A stretch of DNA of 64,000 bases. It comes from Calendula officinalis (Eukaryota > Streptophyta > Magnoliopsida > Asterales > Asteraceae). Both the position numbers and the translations under genes were made by a program. The stretch covers positions 24,738,835-24,802,834 of the forward strand of contig OY970825.1 of NCBI GenBank assembly GCA_963853835.1, given 5' to 3'. Positions 22,303 to 32,603 of this stretch are shown one piece after another; the first letter of the stretch is position 1, and every line of letters begins with the position of its first letter. Below the pieces are notes generated by a model. The model was given only the letters and a program-made list of their open reading frames with translations. It did not search any database and was not told the DNA's origin.

Positions 22303-23627
22303 GGTTTGCCGAATTATGATGATAGTCGATGACTGGTGATGGTTGGTGGTATTAGAATTATCGTATAATGGTTAATTTGTCTATTTATACACAATTAAAA
22401 AAACGTATATATGTTATATTAAATGTAATATCACGGTCATTAAATTGCATGGATGTTTTTAAATGTAGTAAAACGTAGATTAAATTGCATGGTCAACTTA
22501 AACGTCTGTATTTAAGTTGGTAAATACGTTATATATACCGATATATTTAATATACGTTTTCTAATAAATACGTCTGCATATTTTTAAACATGGTAAAATA
22601 CATATTATTTTTAGCTGGGTCAACAGCAATTGACAGTTAAAATGGTCTGCATATTTTTAGCCGTTTAAATATGGTAAAAATACTATATATATACCGAATT
22701 TTATTAAACAACTTAAAACGTAGTTATTAAAGACTTAATTGACAGTTTTAGTTGGACAATAAAAACGGCTATAAGTAATTCAATTTTCGTCAACCAAATA
22801 TATTTTTGCGATTCCAAATCTAGCAATAAATATGGTAAATCGTTTAAATGTAGAACAATAACAGCCGAGTTTTAAATGTAGACGGTTTTCTATTTTGGGT
22901 TACGTATTCAATTTGTTGTTAATGGTATATATTCGTGATGCATCAAGCCATATTAGTTTCGGTCAATAAATACATTAAATTGGCATATCGTAATTATGTT
23001 TTGATTAAGGAATATACTTATTCGATAAATTAAAAAACCGTTAGTAAATGTCAATTTTTATCCGTTTCACATATGGTAATTATAAATACATTAAATTGAG
23101 ATATGGTAATTACGTTTTGATTTAGGAAAATACATATGGTAATTACGTTTTCTAATAAATACGTCTGCATATTTTCAAACATGGTAAAATACGTCTTATT
23201 TTTAGCGGGGTCAACAGCAATTGACAGTTAAAATGTTCTGCACATTATTTGCCGTTTAAATATGGTCAAAATACTATATATATACCAAATTTTATTAAAC
23301 AACTTAAAACTTATTTATTAAAGACGTAATTGGCAGTTTTAGTTGGACAATAAAAATGTCTATAAGTAATTCAATTTTAGTCGGTAGTAAAAAACGTAAA
23401 ATATATACAGTTTGATTACGTGTTGACGAAATATTTGCATTAACACCACAAAATATATAATTCGAGTAGGTGTACAAAATTGAAGCGTACACCAACAACA
23501 ATTATTTGGTTCAGGACAAAATTAATATTATTATGGCAAACCATATTAATACAAAAAAAACATCAATTGTGTCACAGAAACTAAGAGTAACCTAACAATT
23601 AATTATTGTTGTCTGATTCGCAGGGCT
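22303..23627. other. AT-rich spacer within the Helitron
   Basis: Non-coding, with many repeats of ATATGGTAATTACG, ACGTTTTCTAATAAATACGTC and TTTAATTGCATGGACG words. It is partly homologous to 29171-30490. The region just left of the RPA start presumably contains its promoter. Confidence 0.5.
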
Positions 23628-24411
23628 CTATTGTTTTTGTGTGTAAGTCGATAGACGCTTATTTCTAGAGAGGGTAGTTCTTAAACGCCTCAAACTATTA
23701 TTTGGTTGCGTGTCGGACGCGACATCGGGTTCTTCATCACATAAAACAATGGCATCATCATATTGCACTATCGGATGGATGCGTTGAAGTGCATATGTTT
23801 CTGGCATCGGCGGGTTGAACTTGATGTTTGTAACGTCAGTAGAAACAAATTTGACTGAAACTTAACCAAATTAAAAAGAGATATCAATATATTTTTAATA
23901 AAAGTAAAATGAAGCACTTAATTGGAATTAACCTGTTGGTTTTATAATCAGTTTAACGCAACATGCGTACACAGTTATGTTTTCATAAGCACATCTCCCA
24001 ATCATTGTTGCCGTGGCTGCCGATATATGATACAAAATGAGCTTGATACGGTTGCCCCTGTCGGAAATTACATTTTAAATGGGTATTTCGTAGGTGTGGT
24101 GATCATGTAAATCAGGTATAAAGACTTACAGACAGTCATGCAGCAGCATTGCACACGATATCCGACCGGATGTAAAAAAAAAGCAACCGTTCGACATGTT
24201 TCCAGCAACGTCTGTGAAATGTTTATAGAAGTGTTGAAAAATAGTAAAATATTATTACTTTAAAGTAAAACATCTAAAAATGTAACGTAGACGTACCAAT
24301 CAACATTTGTCGAGTTGTTTGATCCTGCAATAGACGAGTTACCTCTAATTCTTGTGTAGGTCGTGGAAGTGGTTGAAGCACTGAAGCACCATATTGGGTG
24401 ATTAAAGACAT
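23628..24411 (-). CDS. Helitron accessory protein, short form (182 aa)
   Basis: Four exons: 24411-24297, 24211-24130, 24057-23933, 23854-23628. Phases agree and give 182 aa with a stop at 23628-23630. Exons 2-4 are homologous to exons 3-5 of the gene at 30494-31697: DVAGNMSN, a Phe run with TSGRISCAMLLHDC, then GNRIKLILYH, IGRCA.ENITVYAC, and a basic tail RRLRTTLS.NKRLSTYTQKQ. Its first exon (MSLITQYGASVLQPLPRPTQ) replaces the OB-like exons of the long form; only the joining segment LLQDQT.R.MLI is shared. Function unknown; I infer an RPA-related role from the long form. Confidence 0.6.
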
Positions 24412-24759
24412 TTTTAGGTTCTATTCGTTTGTATGCTGCACAACAACTCCATCGTTAGTTGATGGAGTATATATATATAGTTTAAAAAAACATAGAATTC
24501 AATATGTATTTAATATTTAAAAAAACGTAAATAAAAAATTTAGTATATGCCTATTTAATATTCAATATGTACTTAATATTTAAAAAAACGTACATCCAAA
24601 AAAACGTAGAATTAAACATGTAAATCAATGTGTGTTTAGTTTGTAAACGGTTTTATAATTTTGGAAGGCTAATAAATGCGAAATATCTGTTAAGGCAGTT
24701 GACTCTTAATTGTTACGTATAATACCGTAGTTAATTGTATATTAATTGGGTTATCAAAA

Positions 24760-24826
24760 GTGGCCCAGTGGTTATCACCTTGCTTGTTTTCCATAAGGTC
24801 TTGGGTTCGAATCTCGGGTAAGGCAC
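24760..24826 (+). other. tRNA-like head near the inner Helitron 5' end
   Basis: Box-A-like TGGCCCAGTGGTT (24761-24773) and box-B-like GGTTCGAATCT (from 24804) lie on the plus strand, opposite to the Helitron, about 110 bp inside the 5' terminus at 24933. An equivalent block lies at 32099-32166. It could be a captured SINE or an internal pol III promoter. Confidence 0.5.
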
Positions 24827-25943
24827 TTTTATTTTGATTTTAAAGGGTGTTTGAACATTGCTAAAAATGGAAGTGTTGAAAATTCAGACTTCCTCTTTTA
24901 GAAATGTCAAGCATGCTTTTTAAAGTAGTAAGATAACACAATAACTTTTTTAACCTGTTGCAAATATTACAACCAAAGTATTAAATATACCAATTTGTAA
25001 GACCATTCGAGTTACATGTTGTTTATTAAAAATAAAAACGTAATTATAAATATTGTACCTCAGCAGGGGTCAAGATATCAGCGATAGCTACAAACTTATG
25101 GTTTATTAAGAAATCATTCTTTATAGAGTATGAAGATGTAACTTTCTTGGTGATGCTAGACGGTGGCGTGTCCATTCCCGATTCAACCATGACAGTTTTC
25201 ATTCTGTAGTTAGGAAAAAGCTCTTTATATATAGCGATGACAATATAAGTATTTATAAAAGTATACGTATCAAACGGTAATTGAAAGTTACTTATGATTG
25301 AAATCTTGTATCTCTTGTATTCCACTGTTGACAAACACATGAGTTGCATCAAAGTAAGTGGCAACCGATGTTGGACCTATACATTTAGGAACAAAACACT
25401 CGTTAAAGTTTTTATGTTGAAAAATAAAAGATCATTTATGTTAATACTTAATATTATTAAATTTTCCCAACTAAAAAGTACCCTTCCATGTGTCTATTTT
25501 GGCAAATTGAAGTATTATTACGACACGATCGGTTGGTTGAATGGAGTCTAGGTAATTTTGCAAACTATGAGCATGTTCCCCCCACAAGGTTATAATGATT
25601 TTGTCACCCCTGCAATTAAAGCAAATCGATTAGTTTACATGGTCAATTATATTATATATACATATATAATGATTCGAACGAACTCTATGTTTTTTATTTT
25701 CTATTGGCAGCTTGTGCTTGCTTCTATCTTCACTTGAAGAATTAAGGCTTTCGACGACGCAAATTTCTCCGATTACATCTAAAAAAAATTCGTTAATTAG
25801 CAGCTGTATAGGGTAATATGACATATAAATCCTACAACTTAAAATGGACTTTTCTTTTACCAATTGACTTTGAAGCTAGTAATGAGTTATTCAAAATCTT
25901 ATCGTATGCGGCAAATTCAAAACCGTGTAAAGGGCCAGACCAC

Positions 25944-28726
25944 TGTAACATCCTAAAACTGGCCTAGTTGTTTTAGGTATATATTGATAGTTGATAAATA
26001 TATATATTTGACCATATGTGGAATAAATTGACTAAATGTTAAATTAATTGTTTGACTTTTTGTCCTTTTGTGATATTTTAATCAAGGGATTAAAATATCT
26101 GTTTTCTGAAATGTTTAAATAAAAATGTGATTTTTACATCTTTAGATTCCTTGTCGGATTTCGTCTCCAGAAATGCTTTCGTTTTTAAAATTGGAGTCTG
26201 TTTGCTATTTTAAATAAATTAACTACGAAAGGGACTTTTGTATTGTATTTGCTAAAAGAAAAAAAAAGTTCAAGTGGGGCCCCCTTCCCCTTTGTTTTGA
26301 CGGATGGAGTAAAGAGGGGCAGCCCTCTTTCTTTTGTTTCACTTCTCCACCTTTCCCATTTTTATTATTCCTTTTAGATTTTTATAAATCAATTCTCTAA
26401 CAAACCCATTTGTGTTCTTGGAGTTTTATGAAGATCTCTTGCTCATTTCTTGTTCAATCTTAAATCTAAACCCGTTTTTGGATAGCTCTTGAGGTAAGCT
26501 TCAACCTATATGTGTTCATTTTTGATTTCATGATAGTTGACAAATTAGGGTTTGTGTGTTCTTGAGATTTGGTTGGTGATTATGGTGTTAGATGTTATGT
26601 TAAGTGTTTATACAAAGTTTGACATGTTTTGTTGTATGAGTACAAGTAATTTAGCACAAGGTACAACCTTTTTAGCAAAGTGTACAAGTTGGTGTGTTTA
26701 TGTAAAAGTAGGTTGTATGGGTTTTGTCAAACCTTGGATTTCTTGTGGTTTGAATGCTTGGAATTGTTCATTAGGTTGAGAAAACATGTTTAGTAAGCTA
26801 TGGATGTTGAGAAATCAAGTATTGGATGTTTTGGTGGATTATGACTTGATTTGGGTGAAATTGTTAGTTAAAACAATTGTTTAAGGTTATGTAGAAATTA
26901 TGAACCAATTATTATGTTAAATGACTAGTTGGTGGATAACATGACATTGATGTGTTGTTGCGGGTTTTGTTGCTTAAATATGTTAACATGATAGATTGGA
27001 TATGTTAGTTTTGAATTATGTCAAGATTAGTGAGATTGTTGAAATGCTAGCTAGTGTTTGGATGTTTTTAGTTAAAATGGTTAACTAGTAATTTGGAAGT
27101 AAAATGCATGGATTGTTGGTGACTTGGAACTTGATGAATTGTTACATGATTATGACTTGTTAATTATATAGAATTTGTGCTAAGTGATGGAAATTGGAAG
27201 TGTTATAGTCATGTTCGGGCTTTTGACCCGTTTGGGCCATTTAGTGGTAAAATGACTTAAAATAACTTGGATTGTGAAAGTGTAAGTATTTTGTTAGGTC
27301 TATGTGATTAGAAATGTTATAGGTAGCATTTTGTGAATTGTAAGTTGATGATATGATTATAGTTGTAGGATGTATTATTGTTTAATAATCCGGTTTGACC
27401 CGTTTGAATGTAAGACTTGCAAAATGACTAGTTGACTTGTTATGTAAGTGTAAATGGTCACGACATGCTCATATGATGATTTAAGTGTTTGGTTATCTAG
27501 TTAGTGCAAGTGTTAGTGTTAAATGCATATTTAACATTATTTATAATTTGGTGGAATTATATACTAATTCGGTATTCCTTTGGTGTACAGGAATCGGGAT
27601 CGTGACTCAGAAACATTAGACCTCTGAGTTCGACAAGTGGAAGTAACGGTGAGTGGATTTAACCTACAACTCGGGTCTCGATAAATTTCATGTGGTATTT
27701 GTATACTAGTAAAATGCGGGGAATTGGCTTACCTGGGGAGTTCGCGTCGCGAACTCCTCCTCGCGATCGGGAACATCGAACAGGGAATACAGGGTTGAAA
27801 CGCGAAGAGTTCACGAGGGTGTTCGCGTCGCGAACATGAGTTCACGAACGCGAACTGTAGTTCGCGACTGGGTTTTGTTTAGTGGAGTTTCGTAGCGTTT
27901 TTCGTAGCTAGTCTACTTGAGATGTATGCCTAGTGTTAGGGGAATACCATACATGGTTATGTGCACATAGATGAAAAGGTTTTGCTTGATTGGTAACAAC
28001 AACTCGATTAGTGGAGATCGAGGATAGGTAAGAGGTCAGTGTCGGAAGGATAACGGCTGGGCAAAGGGTATCGACTAGTAGGGTATCCGACCTTACCTGT
28101 ATGCGTTACATGGTTAAGGGGAGGGAGTTGCCCGGGTGTTGGATACGAAGCGCCAACGGTTACTGTGGTTCTGGCCAACCACGGTTTAAGGCCCGCAAAG
28201 CCACCATTCCTCAGTGATAGTGTTTACCCAACGCGGAGATGTTTTATAACTTCCGTGTTAGCAATCGGAGATGTAGAATCTACTTCCGAGGTTAGTAGGC
28301 GGAGATGTAGAGTTACTTCCGCGTTAGTGATTAGACAGTTAGCGGTTACAGGTTCGGTGGAACAGTGATTCAAGGGAGCAACGGTTGAGCGGTTACGAGG
28401 GGTAACAATCGTGGAGATGTTGGAGCTTGCTTGTCGAGCTTTGCATAATTTAAAGATTTTATTCATTCACTTAGCTTTGTGCTAATCCCTCACTCGTTGA
28501 ATCTTTTCAGGTGATCGGTGCTTTGGACGGGATGATTGACCAAGCTCAGTTTGTTATGTTTTGAAAAATGAGTCATGCCGTTTATTAACACCGTTAAATA
28601 TTATTATTATTATTTGGAATTTATTTGGGACGTTTGGTTTGTAAATCTAAACCTAAACTATATATTATCTATATGCTTCCACACACTTTAAAAAAAAAAC
28701 GCTTTCTAAATTTTTACGGTGTTACA
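25944..28726. mobile_element. Solo LTR, 2.78 kb, probably Ty3/Gypsy
   Basis: Starts TGTAACATCC and ends CGGTGTTACA, a TG...CA element with inverted tips. CCAC is duplicated on both sides (25940-25943 and 28727-28730; 4 or 5 bp, because one base is ambiguous). Removing it rejoins the RPA reading frame (GAG TGG, then TCT GGC). It has no coding sequence, no primer-binding site and no second LTR, so a solo LTR is the simplest reading. The length fits long-LTR chromoviruses (Tekay-like), but that family label is inference. Confidence 0.7.
28233..28330. repeat. Imperfect tandem repeats in the solo LTR
   Basis: Three units of about 33-40 bp with the words CGGAGATGT and ACTTCCGNGTTAG. Each unit begins GGAGATGT and ends TTCCG..GTTAG. 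Probably an LTR regulatory repeat. Confidence 0.5.
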
Positions 28727-29170
28727 CCACTCAGCGCATTCTTTAACCGTTGTGCTTGATTGAAAAGAAAGCTTTTCATTCAGGCCAGTAAACGTGAAAC
28801 TTGATTTGGTCGCCCACAATTTACCTCCTTTGATAATGTAAACACCGTCTTCCTTAAGTTTTGTTTGAAATTTACTCATTAGCTTCACATATATAGAACC
28901 TTGAATCCTGCCTCCCTACAATAAATTTAATACAAAATGTAGTTAATTGTAAGTTAACATTGTTGAGATAATATATATAAGTAGTGATGATTTATCTAAT
29001 ATGATTAAGAGTAATACCTCTTCGTCAATTAGAATCATCTCAAGTGAGATTATCTCGTTTTTGTTGTTGAAGTTTGTTTGGGGCCAAATCCGGCAAACCT
29101 TGACCTTGATGTGAATTTTGTCTTTGAATTCATGAATGTTTCTTACAAAGTGCAATCCGGTTGTTGACAT

Positions 29171-30493
29171 GGTTGGCCGACTTATGATGATAGTCGTTGA
29201 CTGGTGATGTTTGGTGGTGTTAGAATTAAAAAAACGTGAATTGAAGTAGAATGGTTAATTTGTCTATTTATACACAATTAAAATACCGTATATACGTTAT
29301 ATTAAATATAATATGACGGCCATTTAATTGGATGGACGTTTTTAAATGTAATAAAACGTATATTAATTTGCATGGTCAACTAAAACTTCTGTTTTAAAGT
29401 TGGTATATACGTTATATTAAATGTAATATCACGGCCATTTAATTGCATGGACGTTTTTAAATGTAATAAAACGTATATTAAATTGCAGCTTCTTATCGGC
29501 TCCATAATTCTTTTTCCCGCCCAATGAATTCCTTCATATTTTTGTTAACTGTGTAAGATTAAAGTCAAATTAGAATTATTTAATGTCATAACTTCTCGGG
29601 TGATATGAAGGCATACTTTCCTATTGATAAGGAGTAGATAATACGAGTAGTATAATATATTCAAATTCAAATTGTTATTTGTGTTGCCGTTTAACATTAT
29701 ATGCAAAATCAAATTATATTTGCCATAATTAACAAAACAAATTTCGAATTTTATTTATAAACTTCCTAATATAAATGAGAAATTTAGGGAACAAACCATA
29801 ACCAACATGTATAGTTTATTCTATTTAAACTCTGCCAATTACTCACTGAATACATAGCTTTTTCGAATTTCTTACAAGTTCAGTCATCATAACGCATCCG
29901 TCTAAATGATATTTTCATATTTGTTTTGACTAAAGATTCTGTTTTTATGTCCAATAATGAACTGTATTTTCAGACTTGGTAAAATATGTATTTATAAACG
30001 CAACTCTTGGTATTTATATTCGCCATTTTTGGTTTTGATGAACGATTTATATGGTAATTATGTTTCAAGGCGTAATTGACCGTTTTAGTTGGAACATAAA
30101 AACGTATATAAGTAATTCAATTTCCGTCAACCAAAATACGTTTTTTGCGATTTCACATATGGTAAATATAAATACATTAAATTGAGATATTATGAGTTAC
30201 GTTCTGATGAACGATTTATATGGTAATTACGTTTCAAGGTTAAAGACCATTAATTACGTTTTTATGGTAGTTACGTTATGATTATCGAAAATACATATGG
30301 TATTTACGTTTTCTAATAAATACGTCTATAAGTAGGTGTAAAAAATTGAACATTTCACAGACAACAATTATTTGGTTTAATGACAAAATTAATATTATTA
30401 AGGCAGACCATATTAAAAAAAAAAACACGAATTGTGTAACAGAAATTAAGAGTAACCTAACTAACTAATTATTGTTGTCCGATTAGCAAAGCT
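29171..30493. other. AT-rich Helitron spacer, copy B
   Basis: Upstream region of the RPA-like gene plus non-coding DNA homologous in blocks to 22303-23627. TTATATTAAATGTAATATCACGG words occur at 22413 and twice near 29300-29440. No gene seen. Confidence 0.5.
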
Positions 30494-31697
30494 CTATTGT
30501 TTTTGTGTGTAAGTCGATAGACGCTTATTTCCAGATAGGGTAGTTCTTAAGCGTCTCAAACTATTATGCGTGTCGGATGCGACATCGGGTTCCTCATCAC
30601 ATAAAACAATGGAATCATCATATTGCACAATCGGATGGATGCGTTGAAGTGCATATGTTTCTGGCATCGGGGGGTTGAACTCGATGTTTGTGACGTCAGT
30701 AGAAACAAGATATTTGGCTGAAATTTAACCAAATAAAAAAGAGATATCAATATATTTTTAATTAAAGTAAAATGAAGCACTTAATTGGAATTAACCTGTT
30801 GGTTTTATAATCAGTTTAACGCGACATGCGTACACAGTTATGTTTTCAGAAGCACATCTCCCAATCATTGTTGTCGTGGCTGCCGGTATATGATACAAGA
30901 TGAGCTTGATACGGTTGCCCCTGCCGGAAATTACATTTTAAATGAGTTATTTCGTAGGTGTGGTGATCATGTAAATCAGGTATAAATACTTACAGACAGT
31001 CATGCAACAGCATTGCACACGAAATCCGACCGGATGTAAAAAAAAAAAAGCAATCATTCGACATGTTTCCAGCAACGTCTGTGAAATGTTTATTAATTAC
31101 GGAAAATATTAAAATATTATAACTATAAAGTAAAACATCTAAAAATGTAACGTAGACGTACCAATCAACATTTTTCGATTTGTTTGATCCTGCAATAGCC
31201 ATGTTGGAGATCTGACCAACGGGTACTTAGGGAACCATGCATCTTCTCCATTGGTAGTTTCAGCAAGTTCGGTTTTAGTGTTAAATACTATTGCCCATTC
31301 ATTACGAATAAAGCTATAGTTCTCGAAGCGAGGAAAGGATTCGACATCGGTGTAATCAATTTTGAAATACTTTAAAGAGAACACACCGCCTTCTAGTTTT
31401 CGGTTCTGGTATGCAGAAAATAAGCTGAGGGGGATAATGGCTGCGAATTTGTTCCTCTGAAAATAAATGATTAGTAGTTAAAACCAAAAACAAAAAATAA
31501 TATTTTAATTAGTAGGAACTTACAAATCTGTCAAGCAGGAACAAATATAGTTTGTTATGTTTGTGGTCAAGCCAAACATATTCAACGCAAACAAATTTGC
31601 ATTTGTACCACAAATGTGGATTCCAGAGGTCTTGAAAGTTTTCAACAGGTTCGTATCCATCAAAATCCATCGTTTGTATGCTGCACAACAACTCCAT
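30494..31697 (-). CDS. Helitron accessory OB-fold protein, long form (300 aa)
   Basis: Five exons: 31697-31524, 31456-31162, 31078-30994, 30920-30796, 30717-30494. All phases match and give 300 aa with no internal stop. Exons 1-2 look like a diverged RPA DBD-A OB fold: WYKCKFVCVEYVWLD, a strand YLFLLDRFRNKFAAIIP, an LEGGVFSLKYFKI element and FIRNEWAIVFNTKTEL. The C-terminal part (DVAGNMSN to TYTQKQ) is shared with the short form at 23628-24411. A second OB fold there is possible but I cannot show it. The gene sits just inside the Helitron 5' end. The intact frame in an otherwise decayed element is notable. An alternative start is Met10 (MDFDGYEPVENF). Confidence 0.65.
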
Positions 31698-32098
31698 CGT
31701 TAGTTGATGGAGTATATATATGATTTAAAAAAAACGTATAATTGAACAGGTATTTAATTTGTTAGATAACGTAAATCATAATTTTGTAAAAAACGTCAAT
31801 TATTCGCATTGACTTTTTGCCATGTTTGTGAGTAGGTCACTGAAAATATGTAAATCGCATTGACTTTTTGCCATAATGTATATAGTAAATGTAATATGCA
31901 TTTAATTTTTTTAAAAACGTAAGACCTCATGGAAATTATAGCTATTGTCAACGTAAATCTAATTGAGGAAGGGTATTAAATACCGGATTATTTGTTTAGG
32001 AAGTACTTGTTTAGGAAGTATCTATTTAGGAAGTACCTTTATTACTGTGGAAGTTATGTATATTAGTGTAAGTTAAGAAAAGCATAACAAAAAACCAC

Positions 32099-32166
32099 AT
32101 GGCCCAGTTGTTATCACCTTGGTTGTTTTCCGAATGGTCTTGGGTTCGAATATCGGGAATGGCACA
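32099..32166 (+). other. tRNA-like head near the outer Helitron 5' end
   Basis: TGGCCCAGTTGTTATCACC and GGTTCGAATAT are the box-A/box-B counterparts of the block at 24760-24826, with the same spacing to the 5' terminus at 32272. Box A carries a G-to-T change. Confidence 0.45.
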
Positions 32167-32603
32167 TTTATTTTGATTTTGAAGGGTGTTTAAACATTGC
32201 TAAAAAAGAAAGTGTTGAAAATTCAGACTTCCTCTTTTAGAAATGTCTAGAATGCTTTTTAAAGTAGTAAGATAAACTTACATAAAAGACAATTTATACA
32301 CATCAATTTAGGTTGCTATAATAATTTAGCTTTTATAAACATATTAATCCAGTTTAACTTCAAAAGCATTGAAAACGCGTTACCTAATCAAAAAGAAACA
32401 TTTAACAAATGCCCATGAAAACACAAACACTTGACAAAATTTGTAACGGTATCCTCAGTAATTTGCGCAATAAGTAATCATAGATTTGAACAAAAACACT
32501 ATTAAATCCGAAACAAAGGATCCTCAAATGGCAAATAAAATTATAAATTGTCATCAACATCCAACACAAAACTCCTACCAACAGACTATGTTTGATAAAA
32601 CCT

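Larger units (their letters stand above)
25052..29170 (-). pseudogene. RPA70-like ssDNA-binding protein gene, disrupted by a solo LTR
   Basis: Exons on the minus strand: 29170-29018, 28915-28727 continuing at 25939-25861 after the LTR, 25778 to about 25685, 25609-25482, 25376-25292 and about 25220-25052. The product has a DBD-A OB fold (KDKIHIKVKVCRIW, EIISLEMILIDE, then IQGSIYVKLMSKF) and a DBD-B that opens with SIDVIGEICVVES and contains IIITLWGEHAHSL and FDATHVFVNSG. RPA70 coats single-stranded DNA, and plant Helitrons often carry such genes. No DBD-C zinc-ribbon exon was found before the inner Helitron start at 24933. Besides the LTR, the splice phases I see between exons 3/4 and 5/6 do not match, so the gene is probably dead. 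Confidence 0.75.
20247..32272 (-). mobile_element. Compound Helitron with RPA-like and helicase genes
   Basis: On the minus strand the element begins TCTTACTACTTTAAAAAGC at 32272 with host A before it, and ends with CTAG at 20247 with host T after it. This is the A|TC...CTRR|T rule of Helitrons. A hairpin (20258-20274) sits about 10 nt before CTAG. A second 5' terminus with the same TCTTACTACTTTAAAAAGC lies inside at 24933, also preceded by A. Sequences behind the two 5' ends are homologous: tRNA-like head, accessory gene, spacer, RPA exon 1. The element therefore looks like a 3'-truncated copy joined head-to-tail to a 4.7-kb internally deleted copy, sharing one 3' terminus. The Rep domain was not found, so it is presumably non-autonomous. 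A solo LTR is nested at 25944-28726. Confidence 0.8.

Noticed and set aside
24760..24826. Functional tRNA gene
   Set aside because: No full cloverleaf can be drawn, and the same block recurs at the other Helitron 5' end with a changed A box.
28165..28368. Coding sequence inside the solo LTR
   Set aside because: Short frame produced by the GGAGATG/ACTTCCG tandem units; no gag-like motif.
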